DNA of 64,000 nt from Microbacterium excoecariae (GTDB taxonomy: Bacteria; Actinomycetota; Actinomycetes; Actinomycetales; Microbacteriaceae), in contig NZ_JAANCO010000001.1 in the NCBI RefSeq assembly GCF_011326725.1, positions 682,001-746,000 of the forward strand, given 5' to 3'. The notes beneath the pieces were generated by a model. It saw only the letters and a program-made list of their open reading frames with translations. It had not been told where the DNA came from and did not search any database. Positions 23,486-30,522 of the stretch are shown one piece after another (position 1 is the stretch's first letter; every line of letters begins with the position of its first letter). A program made the translations under genes and the position numbers.

Positions 23486-25092
23486 GCGCGTCGATCCTCA
23501 GCGTGCGCGGCCTCGAGGTCGCCTACCGGCGCGGCCGGCACCTGACGGAGGTCGTCCACGGCGTCGACCTCGACGTCTCGCGCGGCGAGGTCGTCGCCCT
23601 GGTGGGCGAGTCGGGATCCGGCAAGAGCACGGTCTCGCAGGCCGTCGTGCGGCGCCTCGCCGAGAACGGCCGGATCACGGGCGGATCCGTCACCTTCGGC
23701 GGCCGCGACCTCGCGCGCCTGCCCGAGCGGGCGATGCGCGGGATCCGCGGGCGCGGCATCGGCTTCGTGCCGCAGGACCCGAACACCTCCCTCAACCCCG
23801 TCATGCGCCTCGGGGAGCAGATCGCCGAGTCCCTGCGCCTGCACCTCGGGATGAACCGGCAGGACGCCGCGCGGCGCGCCGTGGAGATCCTCGGCGACGT
23901 GGGGATCCCGGATCCGGAGGCGCGCGCCCGCCAGTACCCGCACGAGCTCTCGGGCGGCATGAAGCAGCGCGTGCTCATCGGGATGGCGTGGGCGTGCGAC
24001 CCGCAACTGGTGGTCGCCGACGAGCCGACGAGCGCGCTGGACGTGACCGTGCAGCGCCGGATCCTCGACCAGATCTCCGAGCTCGCGTCGGACCGCGGCA
24101 CGGGCGTCCTGCTCGTCACGCACGATCTCGGCGTCGCGAGCGATCGCGCGGCGCAGACCGTGGTGATGCAGGGCGGGCTCGTCGTGGACCGCGGCGCGAC
24201 CGCGGAGGTGCTCGGCGCCCCGCGCACGGACTACACGCGCGAGCTCGTCCAGGCGGCGCCCGGCCTCACGAGCGAGCGCCTCCGCCCGCGGACGATCGGC
24301 GCGCACGCCGACCGCCAGGAGGGCTTCGCGATCCTCGAGGCGGACGGGCTGGGGAAGTCCTTCGCCCGCGACGGCGCGACGTTCCGCGCGGTGGACGACG
24401 TCTCGATCCAGGTGCCGGCGGGGCGCACGGTCGCGCTCGTGGGGGAGTCCGGATCCGGCAAGACGACGACGGCCCGCATGATGGCGCGCATCTCCGGCGT
24501 GGACGAGGGGCGCGTGCGCTTCCGGGGGCGCGACGTGTCGCGGATCCGCGGGGCCGAGCTGCGGGAGCTGCGGCGCAGCGTGCAGGTCGTGTACCAGAAC
24601 CCCTTCGGCAGCCTAGATCCGCGCATGACGGTCGCGCGCCTGATCGCGGAGCCGCTTCGCGCATTCCGCGTCGGCGGATCCGCGGACCGGCGCCGCCGGG
24701 TCGCCGAGCTGCTGGACGCCGTGCGCCTGCCGCAGGAGATGGCCACGCGCCTGCCCGGCGAGCTGTCCGGCGGCCAGCGCCAGCGCGTCGCGATCGCGCG
24801 GGCGCTCGCGCTGCACCCCGAGGTGATCGTCCTCGACGAGCCGGTCTCGGCCCTGGACGTGTCGGTCCAGACGCAGATCCTGCAGGTCCTCGTCGACCTG
24901 CAGGCCGAGCTCGGCCTGAGCTACCTGTTCATCACGCACGACCTCGGCGTGGTCCGCCAGATCGCCGACCACGTCGTCGTCATGCGCGAGGGGCGCGTCG
25001 TCGAGCAGGGGCCCGCCGACGAGGTGCTCGCGCGGCCGCAGAGCGCGTACACGCGCGAGCTGCTCGAGGCCGTCCCCGGCGCGGTCGGCTAA
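23482..25092 (+). CDS. Peptide-type ABC importer, fused double ATPase (DppD-DppF)
   Basis: A 536-residue protein with two complete ABC domains. Domain 1 (~5-255): Walker A GESGSGKSTVSQ, signature LSGGMKQRVLIG, Walker B LVVADEPTSALD. Domain 2 (~285-530): GESGSGKTTTAR, VYQNPFGSLDPRMTV, LSGGQRQRVAIA, VIVLDEPVSALD. These correspond to the normally separate DppD and DppF, joined head to tail. The fusion makes the ATPase pair from one chain. The frame upstream of ATG 23482 is a shadow. GGAGGAG precedes the start. A stem-loop terminator follows the stop, closing the amidohydrolase/importer set. Confidence 0.93.
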   Translation: MSASILSVRGLEVAYRRGRHLTEVVHGVDLDVSRGEVVALVGESGSGKSTVSQAVVRRLAENGRITGGSVTFGGRDLARLPERAMRGIRGRGIGFVPQDPNTSLNPVMRLGEQIAESLRLHLGMNRQDAARRAVEILGDVGIPDPEARARQYPHELSGGMKQRVLIGMAWACDPQLVVADEPTSALDVTVQRRILDQISELASDRGTGVLLVTHDLGVASDRAAQTVVMQGGLVVDRGATAEVLGAPRTDYTRELVQAAPGLTSERLRPRTIGAHADRQEGFAILEADGLGKSFARDGATFRAVDDVSIQVPAGRTVALVGESGSGKTTTARMMARISGVDEGRVRFRGRDVSRIRGAELRELRRSVQVVYQNPFGSLDPRMTVARLIAEPLRAFRVGGSADRRRRVAELLDAVRLPQEMATRLPGELSGGQRQRVAIARALALHPEVIVLDEPVSALDVSVQTQILQVLVDLQAELGLSYLFITHDLGVVRQIADHVVVMREGRVVEQGPADEVLARPQSAYTRELLEAVPGAVG

Positions 25093-25102
25093 ACGCGCGG
25101 AA

Positions 25103-25132
25103 CCCCGGGCACTCCCGCGAGGGCGCCCGGGG
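25103..25132. terminator. Terminator hairpin between convergent genes
   Basis: An 8-bp stem CCCCGGGC (25103-25110) with GCCCGGGG (25125-25132) around a 14-base loop that can itself pair (CCC/GGG). It lies between the ABC operon and the convergent HdeD-like gene. Confidence 0.65.
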
Positions 25133-25148
25133 ATCCGTCTGCGCGGCG

Positions 25149-25727
25149 TTACTTCTCGAGCGTCGCGGCGCGGATGATGCCCGTGATGCCGAACACGATG
25201 AGCGCGGCGCCGATGAAGATCCACAGCCAGATCGCCGTCATGAGCGGCGAGATGATGACGAAGACGCCGGCGATGATGCTGATGATCGCGAACGCGATCG
25301 TCCAGCCCTTGTGCGCCTTCTCGCCGCCGGGCCACGCGCTCTGCGCGCTGCTGAGCGTCGTGAGCGAGACGATGCCGTCCACGATCCACGCGATGCCGAG
25401 GAACGTCGTGAAGATGACGGCGAGGATGAGGGTCGTCGAGCCGAGGTTGCCGAACGCCAGGATGCCGGCGGCGAGGAACACGAGGCCGAGCACGATGAGG
25501 CCCGCGCGCGTCCAACCCGGCGTGCCCTTCACGAAGATGCCGCTGCCGAGGTTCAGCAGCCCGCCGATGATCGCGTAGACGGCGAGGAGGATCGTGACGG
25601 CCTCGGCCGACTTCATGGGCCACACGAGCACCGCGATGCCGAACAGCAGGGAGAGGATGGCCCCGACGAGGATGATGGCGCGCAGGCTGCGGCGCACGCT
25701 GAACTCGGGACGAACATCGGTGGACAT
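25149..25727 (-). CDS. HdeD/DUF308-family membrane protein
   Basis: A 192-residue protein with six hydrophobic helices in three pairs, as in DUF308/HdeD. Marks are LRAIILVGAILSLLFGIAVLVWP, then AVTILLAVYAIIGGLLNLGSGI, LGIAWIVDGIVSLTTL, and the last pair ending WLWIFIGAALIVFGITGII. Each pair repeats the pattern helix-WP or helix-(Y/W)xxxxG. The family is linked to acid or general stress in enteric bacteria, but its function in actinobacteria is unknown. The start is well supported by GGAGG 5 bases upstream. Confidence 0.85.
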   Translation of the reverse strand: MSTDVRPEFSVRRSLRAIILVGAILSLLFGIAVLVWPMKSAEAVTILLAVYAIIGGLLNLGSGIFVKGTPGWTRAGLIVLGLVFLAAGILAFGNLGSTTLILAVIFTTFLGIAWIVDGIVSLTTLSSAQSAWPGGEKAHKGWTIAFAIISIIAGVFVIISPLMTAIWLWIFIGAALIVFGITGIIRAATLEK

Positions 25728-25839
25728 GCGGCCTCCTAGGCGCGAGTGATGCGGACATCGCCGACACTACCGCGGCCGCGCTCCCACCAATATCCCGCGG
25801 GCCGCGCGCCGCCGGGGACGGCCACGCCTGGCGAAACGC

Positions 25840-25880
25840 GATACATCGTGTTTTAATGGCTCCGAACGAGATATATCTCG
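25840..25880. promoter_or_regulatory. AT-rich promoter region with palindrome CGAGATATATCTCG
   Basis: In the 190-base gap before the DUF4097 gene, a perfect 14-base palindrome CGAGATATATCTCG (25867-25880) lies just downstream of GATACATCGTGTTTTAAT (25840-25857), which includes a -10-like TTTAAT. The PadR repressor encoded second in this operon is the natural candidate binder. The remainder of the gap shows nothing else. Confidence 0.5.
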
Positions 25881-25917
25881 ATCGGATCCGCCGTAGCGGG
25901 GAACAGGGGAGCAGGCG

Positions 25918-26778
25918 ATGGCCGAAGAGAAATGGATCATTCAGCCGGGCGAGACGCGCGTCATCGACGTCGCGGGCGTGACGCGCCTGAAGGCGGCGCT
26001 CGTGGGCGGGCAGATCGACATCGTCGGGCACGACGAGGAGCACACGCGCATCGAGGTGCACGGCGTGGCGGCGAAGGAGCTGCGCATCGAGATGTCGGGC
26101 GCCGAGCTCGAGATCGACCACCCCCAGCTGCGCTGGGACAACTTCCTCACGACGTTCGGGCGCCTCGGCGCGTCCGGCCCGCGCGCCGAGATCAGCGTCG
26201 CGGTGCCCCGGGCCGTCGCGCTCTCGCTCGGCGTCGTGTCCGCGTCCGCCCTCGTGGCGGGGCTCGCGGCGGGCGCGACGATCAACACGGTCTCGGGCGA
26301 CGTGCTCGTGGACGGCCTGGTGGGGGACCTCCACACGCACGCGGTCTCGGCCGACATCCAGGTGCGTGGCCTTTCGGGGGCGTTCTCCACCGACATGGTC
26401 TCGGGCGACGTCGCGGTCGCCGGCGCCGTGACGACGGCCGACGTCAACACGGTCTCCGGCTCCGTGCTCCTCGACGCCGAGGGGGAGCTGCGCGAGGCAC
26501 AGGTGAACTCCGTGTCCGGATCCACGACGATCCGGCTCGACGACGACTACCCCGCGGCGTACACCGTGCACACGCTCAGCGGGCGGGTGCAGGTCGACGG
26601 GTCGTCGCGGTCCCGCAACTACGCGGGCCGCGCGGGCGTGCTCTCGGGCATGTTCGCCGACGTGCGGGTCAACTCCGTCGGCGGCGACGTCTCGGTGCTG
26701 CGTCGCGGAGGCGGCGCGCCGCCCGAGCCGGTCGACACCGAGGTGGAGTGGCCGAACCAGGCGGGGGAGCGCGCGTGA
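25918..26778 (+). CDS. DUF4097-family beta-repeat protein
   Basis: A 286-residue protein made of repeating short beta strands with the motif 'T/N-V-S-G-D/S-V': INTVSGDVLVDG, HAVSADIQVRG, DMVSGDVAVAG, NTVSGSVLLD, NSVSGSTTIRL, HTLSGRVQVDG, NSVGGDVSVLRR. This gives a right-handed beta-helix-like stack typical of DUF4097 ('adhesin-like'). There is no signal peptide or transmembrane segment, so it is probably cytoplasmic despite the family nickname. Its stop overlaps the start of the PadR gene, and such pairs are common in actinobacteria. Molecular role unknown. Confidence 0.85.
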   Translation: MAEEKWIIQPGETRVIDVAGVTRLKAALVGGQIDIVGHDEEHTRIEVHGVAAKELRIEMSGAELEIDHPQLRWDNFLTTFGRLGASGPRAEISVAVPRAVALSLGVVSASALVAGLAAGATINTVSGDVLVDGLVGDLHTHAVSADIQVRGLSGAFSTDMVSGDVAVAGAVTTADVNTVSGSVLLDAEGELREAQVNSVSGSTTIRLDDDYPAAYTVHTLSGRVQVDGSSRSRNYAGRAGVLSGMFADVRVNSVGGDVSVLRRGGGAPPEPVDTEVEWPNQAGERA

Positions 26779-27377
26779 TGGCGGCCGTGTTCAGCCACGG
26801 TGATCTGCGCCTGTACCTGCTGGCCCTCCTCGAGGAGCGCCCCCTGCACGGGTACGGCATCATGCAGGCGCTGTCGGAGCGCACGGGCGGCACCTACACC
26901 CCCAGCGCGGGCACGATCTATCCGCGGCTCGCGAAGCTCGAGGAGGAGGGGCTCGTCACGAAGACGCAGGACGGCCGGACGGCCGTCTACGCCATCACCG
27001 ACGCGGGCCGTGCCGAGGTGAGCGGCCGCGCGGAGGAGATCGCGGGGATCCAGGACGGGCTCTCCGACTCGGTGCGGATCATCGCCGACGGCGTGCGGCA
27101 GAACGTGCGCGAGGCGATGAAGAGCCTCCGCGCGGAGCTCGCGGCGGCCGGCGCGGCGCCCGCGGACGACGAGCCCCCGGCGGCGGATCCCCGCGGCGCC
27201 GCGCGCGCCCAGCAGGCGCGGGCGGAGGCGGCGCTGTCCACCTTCCGCGCCACCCTCCGCGCGGACCTGCGCACGCACGTCGCCCGCGGCGGGGCGCTCG
27301 CCCCTGAGCTCGTCGACGCGCTCCAGCGTGATCTCGACGGGGTCGTCGCCCGGGCCCGCGCCGCGCTCGGCCGCTGA
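26778..27377 (+). CDS. PadR-family regulator
   Basis: A 199-residue PadR regulator. The winged helix (residues ~4-85) reads LRLYLLALLEERPLHGYGIMQALSERTGG, TYTPSAGTIYPRLAKLEEEGLVTK and AVYAITDAGRAEV, all hallmark segments. The C-terminal half is helical and charged (ARAQQARAEAALSTFRATLRADL), as in PadR proteins with a dimerising helical tail. ATG 26778 shares its A with the upstream stop, so the pair is translationally coupled. It probably represses its own operon through the palindrome upstream of the DUF4097 gene. Confidence 0.92.
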   Translation: MAAVFSHGDLRLYLLALLEERPLHGYGIMQALSERTGGTYTPSAGTIYPRLAKLEEEGLVTKTQDGRTAVYAITDAGRAEVSGRAEEIAGIQDGLSDSVRIIADGVRQNVREAMKSLRAELAAAGAAPADDEPPAADPRGAARAQQARAEAALSTFRATLRADLRTHVARGGALAPELVDALQRDLDGVVARARAALGR

Positions 27378-27410
27378 GCGCCCCACGCGGGGGCGTAGGA
27401 TCGAGGGGAG

Positions 27411-28667
27411 ATGACGACCCCGACCCTGCGCCCCTGGCTGCGGATCGCCGTCTGGGTCGTCGGGTGCGTCGCGTACCTCGCCGCCATCATGTCGCGGACG
27501 TCCCTGTCCGCGACCGGCGCGATCGCGAGCGACCGGTTCGACCTGACGAGCGACAACCTCGCGACCTTCGGGATCCTGCAGCTCCTCGTCTACGCGGGCG
27601 TGCAGATCCCCGTCGGCATGCTGATCGACCGGCTGGGCGCGCGCGCCGTGCTCCTGTCCGGCCTCGTGATCGTCGCGGGCAGCCAGCTCCTCATCGGCTT
27701 CGGCGAGACGTTCGCGGCGCTGCTCGTCGCTCGCGCGTTCGCGGGGCTCGGCGACGCCATGATCTTCCCGTCGGCGGTGCGGCTCACGGCCGTGTCCCTT
27801 CGCCCCGCGTGGATCTCGACCGGCACGCAGATGATCGGTGTCGTCGGAAACTTCGGCATGGTCGTCACGGCCACGCCCCTCGTGTGGCTCGTGGCGGCGG
27901 CCAGCTGGCCCGCCGGCTACGCCGTCATGGCGGCCTTCACCGGAGTGGTCGCGCTGGCGGCGGGGGCCATCCTCGCCCTGATGGGGCGCGATCCCTCCCG
28001 CACGGCGAACGGCGAGAGCCTCGGATCCGTCGTCCGCGGCACGGGCGAGGCCCTGCGCGAGCCCGGGACCTGGCTGGCCTTCACAACCCACCTCATCACG
28101 AGCGCCGCGTTCACGGCGTTCGTCGTGACGTGGGGGCCGCTCTTCCTGGAGCACGGGGCGGGGCTCGACGCCGGCGGCGTCGGCGCCTACCTGCTCGTCA
28201 TCCCGCTCGTGGGGATGGTCGCCGGCCCTGTGTTCGGCCGCGCGACCGCGGGGCGCCCGCGGCTGCGGCGCGCGATCATCGCGGGATCCGTGGTGTTCCA
28301 GATCGTGGCGTGGACGATCGCGCTGACCTGGCCGGTGCCGACGCCGCTGCTCGTGCTGGGGATCCTCGCGGTCGCCACCGCGCTCGGCGGCCCCGCGTCG
28401 CTGATCGCCTTCGACCTCTCGCGGCACTACGTCCCCGGCCACCTCGCCGCGCGCGCGAACGGCGTGGTGAACAGCGGCGGATTCACCGGCGCGCTCCTCA
28501 TCATCTGGCTCACGGGCGCCATGCTCACGGCGCAGGGCGCGGTGACGCCCGACGACTACACGATGGCGCTCTTCCGCGTCGCCTACCTGCCGATGCTCGC
28601 GATGCTCGCGGTCGGCCTCGTCGTCTTCCTCGTCCTGAGCGCGCGGATCCGCCGCTCCCGCACGTAG
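27411..28667 (+). CDS. MFS transporter (CynX/NarK-like)
   Basis: A 418-residue, 12-helix major facilitator. MTTPTLRPWLRIAVW leads into helix 1. The A motif is GMLIDRLGARAVLLSG, with repeats such as ARAFAGLGDAMIFPSAVRL and GNFGMVVTATPL. Helix 11 contains ANGVVNSGGFTGAL. The overall pattern resembles the nitrate/cyanate/sugar-phosphate MFS clade, but the substrate is not evident. ATG 27411 follows GAGGGGAG, with a -10 TAGGAT (27396-27401) nine bases upstream. It stands alone, followed by a strong hairpin. Confidence 0.85.
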   Translation: MTTPTLRPWLRIAVWVVGCVAYLAAIMSRTSLSATGAIASDRFDLTSDNLATFGILQLLVYAGVQIPVGMLIDRLGARAVLLSGLVIVAGSQLLIGFGETFAALLVARAFAGLGDAMIFPSAVRLTAVSLRPAWISTGTQMIGVVGNFGMVVTATPLVWLVAAASWPAGYAVMAAFTGVVALAAGAILALMGRDPSRTANGESLGSVVRGTGEALREPGTWLAFTTHLITSAAFTAFVVTWGPLFLEHGAGLDAGGVGAYLLVIPLVGMVAGPVFGRATAGRPRLRRAIIAGSVVFQIVAWTIALTWPVPTPLLVLGILAVATALGGPASLIAFDLSRHYVPGHLAARANGVVNSGGFTGALLIIWLTGAMLTAQGAVTPDDYTMALFRVAYLPMLAMLAVGLVVFLVLSARIRRSRT

Positions 28668-28712
28668 GTATCGCGGGCCCGATGGGCGGGCGATACGCCC
28701 CACAAACGCGAC

Positions 28713-28741
28713 GCGCGCCGTAGGCGAGGCCTACGGCGCGC
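28713..28741. terminator. Bidirectional terminator hairpin
   Basis: A perfect 13-bp stem (28713-28725 with 28729-28741) with a 3-base GAG loop lies between the convergent MFS and DUF3073 genes. Confidence 0.8.
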
Positions 28742-28760
28742 AAAGCGAGAACAACGGTGG

Positions 28761-28946
28761 TCAGACCCTCGCGGGCTCGTCGTCCTCGTCTTCGTCCTGG
28801 TACATGTCGGCCCAGCGGTCGACGTACTGGTCGTCGTTGTTATGCGTGAGCTCGCGCTCCAGCGCCGAATAGTCCACGGTGGGACTGAACGACTTCAACT
28901 CGCGAGCGAGTTTGGTGTGCTTCGCCTTCTGACGGCCACGCCCCAT
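28761..28946 (-). CDS. DUF3073 small protein
   Basis: A 61-residue actinobacterial protein. MGRGRQKAKHTKLARELKSF and VDYSALERELT are the DUF3073 hallmark, with a basic N terminus and a very acidic C terminus (DEDEDDEPARV). The start is ATG 28946; the longer frame to 29015 lacks family sequence. The family is widespread and small in actinobacteria and has no established function; a nucleic-acid or ribosome contact is a guess from charge alone. It is divergent from the universal stress protein. Confidence 0.9.
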   Translation of the reverse strand: MGRGRQKAKHTKLARELKSFSPTVDYSALERELTHNNDDQYVDRWADMYQDEDEDDEPARV

Positions 28947-29048
28947 AACGCGTCGACCCCCTTCAACGTCGATCTGCGGGCGATTGCTCGAACCCTGTGC
29001 AGATACAGCTTTCATGGCACCGGTAAATACCCCGGAAAGAGTAGGGTC

Positions 29049-29101
29049 TAGGATACCACGGGGCCTGAACCGCGGGCTCCACAGGCAGGAGGTACGCGCT
29101 C
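29049..29101 (+). promoter_or_regulatory. Promoter and leader of the USP-fluC genes
   Basis: -10 TAGGAT at 29049-29054, a ~40-base leader and Shine-Dalgarno CAGGAGG 10 bases before the ATG at 29102. No crcB fluoride riboswitch was recognised in the leader by eye. Confidence 0.45.
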
Positions 29102-29635
29102 ATGTCCGACCCCCAGAACGGCGTCCCCACGCCCGTCGAGGCCCCGCGCGGGGCCGTGATCGCAGCGATCATTCCGGATCAGAGCCCGCGCGTCGTCACG
29201 GAGGCGGCGCGCTACGCGAAGCTCCAGGGCGTGCCGCTCGTGATTGCCCACGTCGACGTCACGCGCTTCGTGACCTACGAGGATCCGGACGGCGTGCCGC
29301 ACACGGCGCCCATCGATATCAACGTCGACGCCGGCGCCGAGGAGCTCGCGGCCGTGACCGAGCAGGTCGCCCGCCACCTGGAGGGATCCGGGGTCGAGTG
29401 GTCGACGACGCAGCTCGTCGGCGACCCCGCGCTCGCGCTCAAGCACTTCGCGCAGAAGATCGACGCGCCGCTGATCGTGCTCGGCACGCGCAAGCGCGGC
29501 TTCGGCGAGTCGCTTCGCGAGTTCTTCACGGGATCCGTCGCCGCGCGCCTGTCGCACCGCCAGCACCGCCCGCTGCTCGTCGTTCCGGTCGAGGAGCCGG
29601 TCGCCGACGACAAGGACATCTGGGAAGAGGACTGA
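29102..29635 (+). CDS. Universal stress protein (UspA family)
   Basis: A 177-residue single-domain Usp fold. It has beta strand 1 (GAVIAAIIPDQSP), LVIAHVDV, and the C-terminal nucleotide-binding loop LIVLGTRKRGFGESLREFFTGSVAARL, which keeps the G-2x-G-9x-G(S) pattern of ATP-binding Usps. It ends LLVVPVEEP. It begins ~150 bases from the divergent DUF3073 gene and overlaps the first fluC frame at its stop, so it is likely co-transcribed with the fluoride channels. Confidence 0.9.
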   Translation: MSDPQNGVPTPVEAPRGAVIAAIIPDQSPRVVTEAARYAKLQGVPLVIAHVDVTRFVTYEDPDGVPHTAPIDINVDAGAEELAAVTEQVARHLEGSGVEWSTTQLVGDPALALKHFAQKIDAPLIVLGTRKRGFGESLREFFTGSVAARLSHRQHRPLLVVPVEEPVADDKDIWEED

Positions 29636-30027
29636 GCGCCGCGCGCCCCGCGATCGACGGGGTCCAGCTCCCCCTCGTCATCGCGGGCGGCGCGCTCGGC
29701 GCGCTCGCGCGGCACCTCGTGTTGCTGCCGAGCGGCGGCTCCCTCCTCGTCCTCGTGGCGATCAACATCGGCGGATCCGCCCTCCTCGGCCTCGCGACCG
29801 GGGCTCTGGGCGGCCGCGGCCGGTGGCGCGCCTTCTGCGGGACGGGCGTGCTCGGCGGGTTCACGTCGTACAGCGCGCTGGCCCCGTTCCTGGGCGCGCT
29901 GCCGCTCGCGGGCGCCTGGTCCGTCGCGGCGTACGCGGGGCTCGCGCTCGCCTCGCTCGCGGCGGTCGGCGCGGCCCTCGGCGGGCTCGCGGCGGGGTCC
30001 GCGTGGGCGCGCGGGAGGAGGGCGTGA
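29632..30027 (+). CDS. fluC: Fluoride channel subunit FluC (CrcB), first copy; unusual start
   Basis: A ~131-residue, four-helix Fluc protein. Marks are VIAGGALGALARHLVLL (N-terminal GGxxGAxxRH), VAINIGGSALLGLATGAL (pore Asn region) and CGTGVLGGFTSYSALA (the GxxGGFTTFS-type break in helix 3, with Phe). No ATG, GTG or TTG lies in frame between the USP stop and helix 1. The best start is CTG 29632, which overlaps the USP stop (CTGA) and follows GGAAGAGG closely. The first in-frame GTG (29719) would remove helix 1. Two fluC genes in tandem indicate a heterodimeric channel, as in many Gram-positives. Confidence 0.75.
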   Translation: MSAARPAIDGVQLPLVIAGGALGALARHLVLLPSGGSLLVLVAINIGGSALLGLATGALGGRGRWRAFCGTGVLGGFTSYSALAPFLGALPLAGAWSVAAYAGLALASLAAVGAALGGLAAGSAWARGRRA

Positions 30028-30413
30028 TGCTCGCGCTGGCGATCGCGGCGGCGGGCGGCCTCGGCGCCGGCCTGCGCTGGGCCGCCGACGTCGCGCTCTG
30101 GCGCTGGCGGGCCGGCGGGTTTCCCTGGCCGATCTTTCTCGTGAACGTGTGCGGATCCCTCGCCCTCGCCTTCCTCGCGGGCGCCGCGGGGCGCCTGATC
30201 GCGCCCGACGCCCTGGCGATCGTCGGCACGGGCCTGCTGGGAGGGCTCACGACCTTCAGCACGGTCTCCGTCGACGCGGCCCAGATGTGGCGACAGCGGC
30301 GGTATCGGGCCGCCCTGGGGAACGCGCTGGGCACGCTCGCCGCCTGCGGCCTGGCGGGGGCGGTCGGCTTCGCCGCCGGCGCCGCGCTCCTCTGGGCGAG
30401 AACCGGGGGATAA
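30027..30413 (+). CDS. fluC: Fluoride channel subunit FluC (CrcB), second copy
   Basis: A 128-residue Fluc subunit: AIAAAGGLGAGLRWAADV, FLVNVCGSLALAFLAGAAG (with the conserved Asn) and GTGLLGGLTTFSTVSVD (full GxxGGxTTFS motif). It starts with ATG 30027, which overlaps the previous stop region and follows GGGAGGAGG. Fluc channels export fluoride passively as dual-topology or paired dimers. The first copy has TSYS and this one TTFS in the helix-3 break, suggesting the two chains have specialised. Confidence 0.9.
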   Translation: MLALAIAAAGGLGAGLRWAADVALWRWRAGGFPWPIFLVNVCGSLALAFLAGAAGRLIAPDALAIVGTGLLGGLTTFSTVSVDAAQMWRQRRYRAALGNALGTLAACGLAGAVGFAAGAALLWARTGG

Positions 30414-30456
30414 CCCGCTGGCGCGACGCGCGCGCTGTGGAACACTGGGTGAGCTG

Positions 30457-30472
30457 GATACATCCGTGTATC
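30457..30472. promoter_or_regulatory. Inverted repeat GATACA-TCCG-TGTATC
   Basis: A perfect 6-bp inverted repeat with a 4-base centre lies in the 109-base gap before the RND exporter gene. It is a plausible operator for a regulator encoded elsewhere. No clear -35/-10 pair was found around it. Confidence 0.4.
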
Positions 30473-30522
30473 GGATCCGTGTCCGGCGTCATCCGCGCCG
30501 CCGCACCCCCGGGGATCCCTCT

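Noticed and set aside
29041..29101. Fluoride (crcB) riboswitch before the USP-fluC genes
   Set aside because: The short leader shows no recognisable match to the crcB motif by eye; a covariance search would be decisive.
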